A stretch of DNA of 64,000 bases from assembly GCA_030533445.1 (NCBI GenBank), contig CM060065.1, forward strand, positions 6,803,474-6,867,473. The letters are read 5' to 3'. Positions 20,557 through 31,593 of this stretch are shown piece by piece. A program made the translations under genes and the position numbers. The notes below the pieces were generated by a model. That model did not search any database. It worked only from the letters and a program-made list of their open reading frames with translations, and was not told the DNA's origin. Numbering within the stretch: the first letter of the stretch is position 1; the number at the start of each line of letters is the position of its first letter. This DNA comes from Cyprinodon diabolis. Lineage: Eukaryota > Chordata > Actinopteri > Cyprinodontiformes > Cyprinodontidae.

Positions 20557-20740
20557 GTAGTCTCCTGCAGCCATGATGGCAGACTGGTTGGGCTGAGTCT
20601 CATCCACACCGTCTGCCTTCTCTGCAGCTGATAACTGTTACTAGATCCATCATTCAGATTGTCTCCAAAGACTGGTGCATTGACAGTGAGGTCCAGAACC
20701 ATGACAATCAAATGCATCAGCTGTCTTTTTGAGGTTTTAG
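20557..20740. repeat. Ancient repeat unit A, right part
   Basis: CTCCTGCAGCCATGATGGCA recurs at about 21591 in unit B (CACCTGCAGCCATGATGGCA). Also shared are AGATTGTCTC and TCTAGAACCAT/TCCAGAACCAT. Confidence 0.7.
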
Positions 20741-20829
20741 GTGGAAAAATAATCTACATGGAAACTCATGGTCCATAGATGAAAGCCTTGGAATGTTGCC
20801 ATTAGTGCATCCCGGGGGTCACTTGGTGT

Positions 20830-20977
20830 TACTGTGCTACACACTGAGATACCCTGCAGTGCCTCCTCCAGGTATTCACCATTCCCAGGTCAAATTGGAT
20901 GGATATAAGGGCAACAGCGGGCCCTAGAGATGTCCTGCAATAAAACGGTTGCACCAATCCACCAGTGTTCCAGCTGT
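20830..20977. repeat. Ancient repeat unit B, left part
   Basis: Second tandem copy of the unit at 17930-18230. It is interrupted at 20978 by a different transposon. Confidence 0.6.
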
Positions 20978-20985
20978 GGTGACTA

Positions 20986-21551
20986 AGGCTACCTTCACAC
21001 TGCAGGCCTTGATGCTCAATTCCAATTTTTTTTGTGAAATCGTATATTTTTTTTTGCGCTGCCGTTCATATTTCCAAATATATGCGACTTGTATGTGATG
21101 TCCTTGTTAACTGCAGTCATACAGCTAAAGTGTCCTGCATGCACAGTAGAGGACACAATGACATCACAGGCCGAAGCGCATCTAGCAATCTTTCCTAACC
21201 ATAAAAACACAATCTTTTCAAGATGGTTAAACATAAATACTGCTCTCTGCATCATCGTCCGCCATGGTTGTTGTTTTTTTCTTGCCGCTTCTTCATAGAA
21301 AGACCCAGAATAGTGACCTTTGTCGGGTATTAGTGACGATGAACGCGACCTGGCCTTTCAGGCACAGGTCGCATTTGAAAAGATCAGATTCGTATCGGAT
21401 TCAGGACCACATAGCCAAGTGTTCTGGGTCGCATTGGAAAAAAAATCTGACCTGTGTTGATCAGACTGCCATGAAAAGATCAGATCCAGGTCCATATGGG
21501 CCAAAAAATTGGATTTGGGTCACCTTAGGCTGCAGTGTGAACGCAGCCTAA
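20986..21551. mobile_element. hAT-type MITE (566 bp) with perfect 8-bp target duplication
   Basis: GGTGACTA at 20978-20985 and 21552-21559. Inverted ends AGGCTACCTTCACACTGCAG and (other strand) TTAGGCTGCGTTCACACTGC. No transposase. Short frames inside are not genes. Confidence 0.88.
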
Positions 21552-21559
21552 GGTGACTA

Positions 21560-21705
21560 TGGTTTGTAACCATGAAGGGATCCAACAGTCACCTGCAGCC
21601 ATGATGGCAGACTGGTAGTCTGTTTTGTTTGTGGTAAATAAGTCACTAGATCAGTTAGATTGTCTCTAGAGATATGTCCATTGACAGTGGGATCTAGAAC
21701 CATAT
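21560..21705. repeat. Ancient repeat unit B, right part
   Basis: Continues unit B after the MITE: GAAGGGATCCAACAGTCACC, GCCATGATGGCAGACTGGTA, then GTGGGATCTAGAACCATATA. Confidence 0.65.
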
Positions 21706-21712
21706 AATGGTG

Positions 21713-21795
21713 CCAAATCCAGCCCTGGTGGGTCCCTATTCTGCTTTAACACACCTGCATCACATAATTAGATCATTAGCAGGACTGGCAGTAAT
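21713..21795. mobile_element. Fragment of a common fish hAT-type repeat
   Basis: Contains CCAAATCCAGCCCTGGTGGG and CTTTAACACACCTGCATCAC followed by TAATTAGATCATTAGCAGG, the consensus wording of an abundant fish DNA repeat. Only one end is present. Confidence 0.5.
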
Positions 21796-21926
21796 TGGCC
21801 TATTCAGAGTGTCCGCCCTAATCACTACATAGGGCACTATATAGTGGTTACACCATTTTAGATGAGTGTACAAATATGTAGTGGATGAAAAAATAGTGGA
21901 CTCATAATTTCATAAATAATATTGTG

Positions 21927-21981
21927 AATATATTGAATGAAACTTCTGAATATATTGAATGAAACTTCTGAATATATTGAA
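21927..21981. repeat. 22-bp tandem repeat (about 2.5 copies)
   Basis: Unit AATATATTGAATGAAACTTC+TG, starting at 21927 and 21949 with a partial third copy at 21971. Confidence 0.9.
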
Positions 21982-22066
21982 AAAGTAGTGGACTCAAAAT
22001 TTCCCTCAATAAAATTTTGAAAATTAGTGACCAATCTTCACTAGAGGAGCAGATCAACATATTTAT

Positions 22067-22431
22067 CATTATGAGTGCGTATGGAATCGTACGAAAAGTT
22101 ATGCACACTTTTTCATACGTTTTGGACGTTTTTCCTCAAAAAACCGCATCAGTGCGCATGCGCTGGCAGACAGAAAAAAAAAGCAGATCCGCGGACGGAC
22201 GTAAAACTGGGAAAAACTGTGCAATCATCACTTATTCATGTCTCTAACTACGTTGCTTGCTGTTGTATATCTTAGGGTTAGGGTCAGGGTCAGGGTTAGG
22301 GCTAATTGTAATTTAGATTCTATATTCGTGAATGGTGCGTTAGATGCGCATGCGCATACGACGAAAAAAACGTCCAAAACGTACGAAATTACGGTGCATA
22401 ACTTTTCTTACGATTTCATACGCACTCATAA
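22067..22431. mobile_element. Palindromic MITE enclosing an interstitial telomere-like repeat
   Basis: Ends CATTATGAGTGCGTATGGAA and (other strand) CATTATGAGTGCGTATGAAA; inner arms share CGTTTTGGACGTTTTT. Between the arms (22272-22301) is TTAGGGTTAGGGTCAGGG followed by two more units. The target duplication could not be resolved. Confidence 0.75.
22272..22301 (+). repeat. Short interstitial (TTAGGG)-like array
   Basis: Five units: TTAGGG, TTAGGG, TCAGGG, TCAGGG, TTAGGG. The first, second and fifth match the vertebrate telomere repeat; the other two carry one substitution. It is inside the MITE at 22067-22431. Confidence 0.85.
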
Positions 22432-23089
22432 TGAGAATAGGTTGAGCAGATATATCCCAGAATGCTTTGTGAGAGCTCTCCTCGCAAAGCATCATGGGTT
22501 TTTATTGTGGTGGCAGCAACAAATAACAAAGAGGGAAAATATTTAAAAGTATTTAAAGGTGCTGTTTGCTGTTTCTAACTTCAAAACTTGAGTTTATCAG
22601 CCCTGATATTTTTATAATGTTTTAGATATCTTTAGAAGAAATGGTTTTATAGTTAGGTTATTATTTCTTGTGATCATGTACCTTCAGCTGTGCAACACTC
22701 TCTATGCTGTTACTGTAATAACATTTCTTCTCATTGATCAGATGCTAAACTCAACAACATTTCTGCCTTAGCTTAGCCTACTACTGATAATCACAGTGTA
22801 ACGTTGCTGGACATAGGCTTTGTTTCTGTGGTCTATTTCATCACATATTTATATATTACATTATATATATTATATTATAGTATTAAATATATAATATTTA
22901 TTTCTGTTCAACTTTAATCAGCTGCAATGCTGTAATCAAAGACCTTTATGGATTTTAAAGAGAATGTGTTCACTGATCATATCATTGAATATGTAAATAT
23001 TGATACTGATCTACTGTCCAGCCCTAGGTAATGCCTTGGAGCCCAGAGTTAAAGATCAATTAAAGGAAATGGAAATATTATGTTGATAT
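22432..23089. other. Gene-free A/T-rich stretch
   Basis: Contains a TATATTATATTA microsatellite-like run (22848-22900). No exon or element ends were recognised. Confidence 0.4.
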
Positions 23090-23310
23090 GGGGAGTTGGT
23101 GGCCTAGTGGTTAGAGCAGTGCGCTTGTGCTCTCAGAAGGTTGCAAGTACCTGGTTAGATGCCCACAGCCTGCACTCTAGGTCTTTGAGCAAGGTGCTTA
23201 ACCCCACACTGCTCAACGGCGCCACACAATGGAAACCCATTGCTCCCCAAGGGGATGGATTAAATGCAGAGGGTGAATTTCCCCATTGTAGGAAAATAAA
23301 GGGATTTACA
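23090..23310 (+). repeat. tRNA-derived SINE
   Basis: The 5' part has RNA polymerase III signals: A box TGGCCTAGTGG at 23100-23110 and a B-box-like GGTTGCAAGTAC at 23139-23150. The body has CTTTGAGCAAGGTGCTTAAC, shared by many fish SINEs. The 3' end GAATTTCCCCATTGTAGG with AATAAAGG resembles the L2-type tail that SINEs borrow from partner LINEs. The long open frame here is not a gene. Confidence 0.82.
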
Positions 23311-24269
23311 TATATTGCAAAGGAGCTGGAAGTAGCTTACTCTATAATATTTCAGACCCCCTTTTTTATTTTATTTAATAAAATTAAAAATTAAAAACAC
23401 TAAAATAACTCCATACTGCTTCTAGCATGAATCCACTCTGGCAATACTTTTTTTTTTCTTTTTTGCAAATACAAATGAGACTGCTGAGATTGAACAGTGG
23501 TGCCCTCTAATGGATGCAGGTAACATTACAACACTGAAAGACATTCCTTCTATGTGGGCATTATCAATTAATCAGATGGAGCTAATTTCAGTCTAATTAA
23601 CCATGGATTATAACTTAATCATTAGTGTGGAATCAAGGTTTTTCCTTGGCCTATTTTGTGTGACAAAATGTTTGAACAGAAGTAATGATGGAGAAATCCC
23701 GTACCAATCACTATGCTGTACTGTTTAGGGGGACAGAAAGCAGGTGCCTCCCCTCCCTACTCTAGACAAGGGTGAAGGGAAGGAGAAATAAGGAGTTAAT
23801 AAAGCCTCCTTCATGCTATGGTTAAAATCTATGCTCTTATTTTTCTCCCATCCTGTTTCTGGTGTGAACGGAATACAGTTGTCTGAAATGTTTATCTGAG
23901 CAAATTTATTTCCTTTCAGGAACTGAAGTGTTTCTCTTGGGAAGATTCAATGTTCGTGTGTGTGTATGCTGTGGATTCTTTTTAAATGTAGGGGTGTGTT
24001 TCTGAATGCTTCAGTCGCATTCAGCTGTATTCAGCTGGTTTGTGCCATTCTCCTCTGCAGAGTAAAATAAAACGTTTTCTTCCTTGCATATCAACTCTCA
24101 GTGCTCATTTTTTACACCACATTAGTCAGTATCTACACGTGCTTTACACTATTAAGATTAAGTAAATAAAACCCTTTCTCCATGCCAAAAGGTTATGTTT
24201 ATTAGGATAAGGCTTATTTTACTTATAGTTTGCCAGAAATGTTGAATAAAAACAATGCTAATGTATTGT
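23311..24269. other. Gene-free stretch
   Basis: No exons, element termini or RNA genes recognised. Confidence 0.4.
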
Positions 24270-25176
24270 ATGTTTGAACAGACGGTGAAGAAATAACAGT
24301 ATTTCCTCACAACCCTGTCCTCTCTGACCACTTTCTAATAACCTTCAGGATTACTTTAACAGAGTTCTCCTCCCCCAAAAGAAGGTTACATTTGAGTAGA
24401 TCTTTATCAGATAGTGCAGTTATACATTTTAAAGAATCTGCTTCACTTTCTCTCTCTTCTGTGTCGCTGAGCAGTGCTGCAGAGTGCAAAAGTTTAGTTT
24501 ATTCCCCTTCACAGGTTGATGACCTTATTGATGGGGTTGGCAGTTATCTGCGTACTGCCTTAGACAACGCAGCCCCTTTGAAAAGAAATATTTTAAAAAC
24601 AGAAAGCTGGCACCCTGGTTTAATGCAGAGCTGCACAGTCTGAAGCAAAATGCTAGGAAACTGAAGAGAAAATATCGCTCCACAGGCCTACGGAAAATCC
24701 TACCTAGTCTGGAAAAATGGTTTACTGCTGTATAAGAGGACCCTTTGTAAAGCAAGAGCAGCATACTTCTCATTAATAGAGGAGAATAAGAATAATCCTA
24801 GATATCTTTTTAATACAGTTGCCAAACTCACCCAGAGCCATAGCTCTGTTGAACCGTCCATTCCACCTGCTCTTAGCAGTAATAATTTTATGGGATTCTT
24901 TATAAATAAGATTGATCTTATTAAAAATAAGATCATTAGCACTGCTCTAACTATGATTGGTTTATCTCTGGAAGGTGAGGCAGCATCTGAGGTAGTCATG
25001 GAATCTGAACCAGGTTTAGACTGCTTTGATCCAGTTGAACTTTCTGAGTTAGCAAAATTATTGTCTTCATCTAAGCCTTCAACTGGTATGTTAGATCCAG
25101 TTCCAACCAGGTTATTTAAGGAGGTATTCCCTTTGATCTAGTCCGCCATTTTAAATGTGATTAATCTATCTCTGTT
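24270..25176 (+). mobile_element. Non-LTR retrotransposon ORF2 fragment (L2/CR1-like)
   Basis: The frame, in pieces, begins with FPHNPVLSDHFLI, the Ser-Asp-His end of an APE-type endonuclease. It continues with the linker before the reverse transcriptase: SWHPGL, LKRKYRSTG, ARAAYFSLIEENKNNPRYLF, FFINKIDLIKNKI and MLDPVPTRLFKEVFPL. It breaks off before the polymerase motifs. At least one frameshift (near 24640) and a stop (25139) show it is dead. Clade assignment by linker resemblance only. Confidence 0.75.
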
Positions 25177-25358
25177 ACAGTACAGGGATATGTGCTTTTG
25201 TGATTTTAATGTTCAATGCTCATCCAGGGATGCCAATTAATGTTGGGATTTTATGTTCAATCCAGGTTGGATGTGAATAACTGTTATATTCAAATCCCAG
25301 ACTGCTGGGAATTTATATTTCTGATACTTTAAGAATTTTACTGCTTTCCCCTGTAGGG

Positions 25359-25770
25359 TGTCGTGGGAAAAAAATATTCAGCTATTCACCCTAGTTAAAT
25401 AAACAGAGATCGATGGATTTCACTCAGTCGGCATATTTATTAATAATCTTTGCAAAGAGAGAACAGTTCATCATACAGCCCTTATGGCACAGCATTCTGC
25501 CCTGTTCTGAGCAGCGTTCATTCCCCCTTACTTACAGCAATGGAAAGTAGTCAGAGTCAAAACAAACTACACACACTTTGGTTAAACAGTAAAATGTTAT
25601 GAATAAACCTTGAAAAAGAATCTGATTTGTTATGGGAATAAGCTGTCTCTGGTCTACAAACACCATCCTGCAGATTGAGATTGAGAAAGAAACTGAGTGA
25701 AAACTTTTATAGTGAGTAAATAGGATAAATTAATATATAATAGAAGAGAAATCAAAATTTTCCAACAACA
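25359..25770 (-). mobile_element. Probable retroviral/LTR-element 3' LTR
   Basis: On the minus strand it starts TGTTGTTGGA and ends CCCACGACA (TGT...ACA). It is preceded by a purine-rich tract GAAAGGGTGG, as expected for a 3' LTR. It contains CTATAAAAG and, about 270 bp further, AATAAA. No second LTR was found in the window. Confidence 0.5.
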
Positions 25771-27090
25771 GTCCACCCTTTCGATTATAAAAGAATATTA
25801 GCGTAATCGATATTATAAAAAAAAGGAAAATTTATGAATATAAAAAAACTAATAACTAAGAAACTAAAATTGTGAATAACTCTAAAGAAAGTAAAAAAAA
25901 AAGAAACTAAAATTAATAATAATAAAAAAATATAACAAAAATGCAACAACTGCATTAAGTCAGTAGACAATGTTAAATGATTACAATAGATGGAAAAATC
26001 ATGGAAAAGATTATAACAGCTAATATATGAGCCCTGGAATCACACCTTAGTTGGCAAAAATATTTACTGTTTTTCCCCATGATGATACATTTATGGTAAA
26101 ATATCTATTTGCTGAGAATTTAAATTTCTAGTTCTTATCATTATCAGTTACCCTTTTTGTTTCCCTGGAAAGAGAAAAGTTCAAATCAGTCAAAACAATA
26201 GACCCCTTCATGTCTAATAAGGGTAAGTCAAATTATTAATCTGAGCTTAATTAAAAGTAAAAAAAAGGATCAATCTCTATGCAGAATGTTAAAATAATAA
26301 CACAAAGATGTTATAATAACACAGATTCAGTTAAGCTCTTCAGAATCAGGGTCAGTCAAAGCACACATTGAAAAGTTGGAGGATTTAATCTCAGCGCTCC
26401 TCTTTCCCAATGGTAGCTGAGACCCGATCATCAGAGTTCATTCTCTAATCCAGAAATCTCTGCCAATACTGACCATCAGCCATCAGCTGCTCATCTAACA
26501 CTTGGACTTTCTTTTATTATCAAGAAAAGTAATATGAAGCACTCAGGTACTAAAAATGTTCACCTTTCATTAAAATACAACACATCACAACACATTTCCC
26601 TTCTCATTCATGTTGTATGATTAAAAAATCAAAAAGCCAAAACTGATGTCAGACATCTTCAGGTGGGCGTCTTCATCTTTCTGTTGATGTTGGTCCCTTA
26701 TGTTAATTATCCAATCAGAGGGGATTATTCTGCCCCTTTATTCTGATTTGTTTTGTTGAAGTTTTTCCTGGTTCCTTCCAGATGAGCTCAGATGAGCTCT
26801 GATCACTTTCTTTTGATGACTTTGAGCCACACCTCCTCCTGCTGAAGGATGGAAGGATGGCTGAGAAGGTCCCCCATCAGGATCTCCAGGCACCTTGGGC
26901 CCTCTGTAAAGCCTTCTCTAAGGGAAAAAAGGTCTTGTAGGTCGTTTTAATGTGTCACCTGTCAGTCCCAGTCTGGCCAGAGGTCAGTGGTCTGGCCCGT
27001 TCTGTGGTCCAGGAACGGGTCGACCCGTCATGAGCTCATGGGGAGGAAAACTGGGAGTCAAAGTTACCAACATGCTGAATTAAAGGAGCT
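25771..27090 (-). mobile_element. Degraded endogenous retrovirus remnant
   Basis: Minus-strand DNA leading into the LTR. Near 26985-27040 one frame reads PHELMTGRPVPGPQNGPD, similar to the C-terminal part of gammaretrovirus-like integrases (S/TP-x-E-(x)-x-TGRP). Stops and frameshifts are frequent. The distance to the LTR is too short for an intact envelope gene. This is an old, broken copy; assignment tentative. Confidence 0.35.
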
Positions 27091-30000
27091 GAGGGAAAGA
27101 CAGATCAGATGTTATCCATCCCTTTAATCACAAACAATCTTAAAGAACTTTAGATTAAAATTTGAACTTTGTCACAAATCATTGAATTATTCCATAATTT
27201 CAAACTGACCCAGTAAATGTACTTCCTTAGTGTTCTGTACTCTTTATCACGTCTGCACCTGCAGAAATCCAAACAAGCTTCTCCTCAGCAGAGGACAGTG
27301 TGTGTCAGTGGGCTGCAGCAATGTAAACAAGGGGAGACGCTGCAGCACAGCCTTCTGTTGCTTCCACCAGACATGATGTGTGTGGAAGAAGAATATAGGC
27401 TTTCCATCCGATTTCAAGAACAATGTTTCCAAGGCGAAGCAAAATCAAAGAACCAGAAACAAGAGTTTCATGAGGTGAAGAAACACCAAACCAGGGGTGC
27501 AAGAAGCTGAACCATCAACAAAGCTGGTTTTTCCCAAACGCACATCAGACAGTCAGGCTGAGGTGTTCAAACTTCATCCAGCAGTCTAGCAGTCGTTTCT
27601 GTCCTCTGCTGCTAAGAATTACCTCAATAGATCGTTTTCCTTTATAAGGCCATTTTATTCTCTTATTTATTTACTTTACTGGTTTAGTCATAATTTAGTA
27701 TTTTATTTAGGTTGCTTATTTATTCTGCTCTCAATTACCAACCCAAATTCCACATGGACTGTTCCAGATGGAAAAATAAACAGCATCTATATGGATCCTT
27801 ATGAGTTTAGCTTTGCTGTTTTTCTCTTGTTTTAAATTCTTTCCACCCTTTTCTTCATCAGAACAAATAAAATATGTTCTGCTGAAGAAAAACCACAAGG
27901 TTTCAGTCAATTTAACCTCCAAATATATCTGAGCTATGGATTCATTGAGAATAGGTCATTTTAAAGTCTCCACCATTCATCTTAATGTAGGAATTAAATC
28001 CTGTTATCTATATCCTCTGTCACTTTCATCATTACTATTAATGTTATCATTATTAGTATTGAATAATATTATCATTATTTCCAATTGAGTCATTGGAACA
28101 CCTTATAATTATAACAAATACTTTTGTAAAATAAATTTGCATTTTTATTCCAGATCAGCCTGAGAGACATTTACTTCTTAATGAATTGTCAATAATTTAA
28201 AAGCAAATTCAACCTAATTTATTTTTATAGATGTTATTTTGCTCTACATGCATATAGATTTATTTACCCTTAAAGTTTAATGTAAATCTTAAGGAATTAA
28301 GGATAAATGTTGGAGCCAAATGCTTGATTTATGATTGAAGATTTATTTCTAGTTTGCTATTTTTATCTGGTTTTGGTATGATATATATGAACATGAAATA
28401 TTTTGGTTTGAAGTATAAGTTGACTGACTTAATTATGAAATTATGAATTTGTTTAGTTGTGTTTTGCTGCCATTCATAATTTACGTTGTTTCTCGCCTCC
28501 GCCCCTTCATTATGGACAGGTGACTGCAGCACCTGGATTATATTGGAGTTGGCTATTGGGGCCGGGTGAGCTTTTGGATTCAGTCAGCGCAGCCATACAG
28601 TTTTTGACCGCTTCTGATTATATTGTTGTTTTTCTTTGAGTGGAAAAAAGGCAACGAAATGAGCCGATATGATCTGCCTGTCACGTCATGTTGCGGTAAG
28701 AAAATTTAAGTTTGTTTTGATTTTGGAAAATAAAGCGTCTTGATCAAGAGGAAAGAAAGTTTGCTGATTACATGGTCACATTAAACAACATCTGACAGAT
28801 CTCAAGTGAGTCTAACTTGGATGCTTCTGAACCAAGAGCCAAACGCATCTTTATTGGAAAGATTGCGCTATTAATAAACTTTAGCATTTAGCATTTAAAT
28901 AATGACACAGGTCCTTGATTATTTGAAGAAATACCCAATCATTGTTAAACAAACAAAATCTGTTCATTTGATTAAATTTTTAAAATCTGTCTCATTAAAC
29001 TTTATTTGTTGTGATATTTGAACTTTATATCAATCCCCTTTATTACCAATTTAAACAGCTGTGCATTATCTTTAACACATTTAACTCCTGCTTTGTTTTG
29101 AAAACAGGTTAGGAGGAAGAATGAGCCACAGAAACTAGAAACTGTTCTTATTTTACAGTTTAACCTTAATTATTCACTAATTTCTATTTTTCCAAGACAA
29201 AAATAACTAAATTATCATTTCACGAATGGACAACATACAATAGTTGGATCCACAACTACAGACAACATATAAGACAAACAGATAAGACAAACAAAACACA
29301 AACAAATGGCCATAATATAAATGATTAAACTTTCCAATTATTGCATGTAAACTTTCATGTGTGTCTCAGGCCCTTTTCTCTCACTAGGGGGGTTTAGGCA
29401 GATTCCTGGAACCCTTAGCCTGCCCATCTTTACCGAACCTCCTGTAACTGGGTCAACGGTAAAATGGCCGCTCTTCAGTCTATTTATACGCAGGTAATTT
29501 AACTCTAGTCTATAAACTGCAAATCAGTTACTATTCTACTGTAAGCCAACCTGGGATAATAGGGGGATCTCTCTGAAGACCTCAGAATCAGAACATCTTA
29601 TGGCGTATTCTGCTGCCGTCCTCAAAGTTAAACTTTGAAGCGCCCCCTCTACCTGTGGGGGGGCCTTTTTAGGTTCTCAGGTGAAAACTCCTAATGGCCT
29701 TTTATGTCCCAGTCCCAGTAGAAAGCATCAACCATTTATAACTTTATATCAGGTGCTATTTCAGTCCTAATTCTGAAAGTTAGGATTTCTTTTTTTTTTT
29801 TTTTATCATCCTAGATTTAAATCCATTAAGCAGGTTTTATTCTTTTTTAAACATACAATGTGCCAAAAATTATTATTATTTCCACTCTTTCAGGAAAATA
29901 TGTCACTTTGAGTCAAATCCTCAGGAATTATTTATTTTTTTGCAAATCTGCCATTTTAGTTAATAAACTCATAGCCTTTATGTATTTTAGTTGCATTTTC

Positions 30001-30300
30001 CAAACTACATCCCATATATTTGGTTAACTGTAAGGTTTATTTATTTTAAACATTGAAGGGATGAAAATCGCTGATTTCATTGTTCATGTGTTTTAATGAT
30101 ATACATGTGTATTAATATTTTTGGAGGAAAGAAAAATAAAATTCTTAGTTTTTCATTTGGTGAAATCTAATTCAGATTAAAGTGACACATTGCTTTAGAT
30201 TTTATCCTATTGGATTATATTATTCATTCTTTTTCATCTATAAGGTGCTACTTTGTTTATATTTTCATAAGTCAGAGCAACCATCACCTTTTCTCTGTCT
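27091..30300. other. Long gene-free stretch, origin mostly unresolved
   Basis: Mostly A/T-rich. Frames at 27217-27510 have no support on either strand. A 60-codon open stretch on the minus strand at about 29335-29530 (containing LKSGHFTVDPVTGGSVKMGR) is unidentified. Confidence 0.35.
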
Positions 30301-30306
30301 TAGTCA

Positions 30307-30465
30307 CAGGGGCGGATCTAGAAAAATATTTATGGGGTGGCGAGAGGGGGGCAGGAATTTTTGAGGGGTGGCAACATATGGCATGTGTTTACACTGAATT
30401 TAATCACAGTGTGGTGAGAATACTATGTACAGTAAGTGTTTCATGTGAGACAGTTCATATTAGAA
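30307..30465 (+). mobile_element. Left end of a hAT element (truncated)
   Basis: Starts CAGGGGCGGATCTAGAAAAA, a common hAT terminus in vertebrates, followed by GGGTGGCGAGAGGGGGGCA. No right end. Confidence 0.55.
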
Positions 30466-30468
30466 ATT

Positions 30469-30650
30469 AGGGGTACGGTTCACAAAATCCACGGTTCGGT
30501 TCAGTTCTTTAAAAGTCTTAAGTCCCCCTGAAAATGAGAACATCATGGTTGTTCGATGTTATAGAGCACATATTGTTTACGTTGTGACCGGTCTAATAGG
30601 GACTACCAATGTGGGGGCAATCAGCAGTCCAGTGAATAAATAGAAATCAG
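30469..30650. repeat. Fused fragments of two repeats seen earlier
   Basis: AGGGGTACGGTTCACAAAAT plus CCACGGTTCGGTTC matches the left end of the hAT at 2781. It runs into CCCCTGAAAATGAGAACAT as at 6008. Confidence 0.65.
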
Positions 30651-30654
30651 TGAG

Positions 30655-31593
30655 GACGATGAATACACTGGGGTAGGGGGGCTCCTGGTGTTTTAATTTA
30701 ATGGATTCTGAATATTAAATATTAGGGTGATGAGGAGGAGGCTTTCTAAAAAATAACCTGCTAATAAACAGAGTAAACATGCATAAAGCTGCTCAGTGAT
30801 TAGGAAGTCTTATTAATTCTGAAAAAACGGAAAAATGCTTTATTTTCTCTCTGAAATCTGAATAAAAACATTTTTTCTTAAATCTATGAGTCTGTTAATA
30901 ATCCACAGATGGAGGCAGCCTGTCACTCCAGCCTTCATCCACTAGATGGCAGTAAAACTCAACACATGTTTGGAGTTTTTTTGTTTTTTCTTCAAAACTT
31001 TATTTGGAAAAACCCTCAAAGAGTGACATCGTATCCAACCAGCAGCTCCTGTCTCATTTCCAGCACATTTGTGTCCTTTATTTTCAGGCACATAAAGCGA
31101 GGAGTAAGGCACCTTTAATGAAGGAAGAACAAAACGCCTCTGATGAGTTTCACTCGTTAACAGGATCCTTTCAGCTCATTAGGCTTTGAGCAAATGTTTG
31201 TCATCCTGAAAACGATTGAAAACAATTTTATTCTTTTTCCCTTTAAATCTTAATCAGTTATCAGGTTTATTTATTTCATCTTTTATTTCTGTTTTTATTA
31301 CTGGCTTTAACAAATAAATGATTCACATGGATCGGTTGTTCATTTTTACAGTACGATCAGAAATCGGCACCGTCAGAAACTGAATTTGACTAAAACCTGT
31401 TTTCTAATGATTTTTTTTTAGTTAAATGTATTTTTTAAAATGAAATAGACTAAAAAATGAATTATAAATCCAGAAAATTCAGACTCCATTGAATGAAATT
31501 CCTTTTCAAAGTGATTCATTTAATGTCAGATTCAGTCAGACGGTCCAGGTTCCTGTCCGTACTTCCAGACCTTTCCATGACCATCACCTCATC
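30655..31593. repeat. Segmental duplication block 1, second copy
   Basis: Partner of 12980-13917 (C19orf12 3' flank). No C19orf12 exon precedes it. At 31593 it diverges from block 1 and continues into DNA unique to this copy. Confidence 0.88.

Noticed and set aside
22238..22546. 102-codon frame with a VRVRVRVR run
   Set aside because: Reads through the telomere-like units of a MITE.
23080..23394. 104-codon frame
   Set aside because: Lies entirely in a tRNA-derived SINE.
27217..27510. 97-codon plus-strand frame with a CVSVGCSN reading in another frame (THAP-like start)
   Set aside because: The THAP-like reading breaks after about 20 residues and no terminal repeats frame it; likely chance.
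29335..29530. 60-codon minus-strand open stretch (LKSGHFTVDPVTGGSVKMGR)
   Set aside because: Coding-like but without a start, splice signals or a recognised family; left unannotated as a gene.
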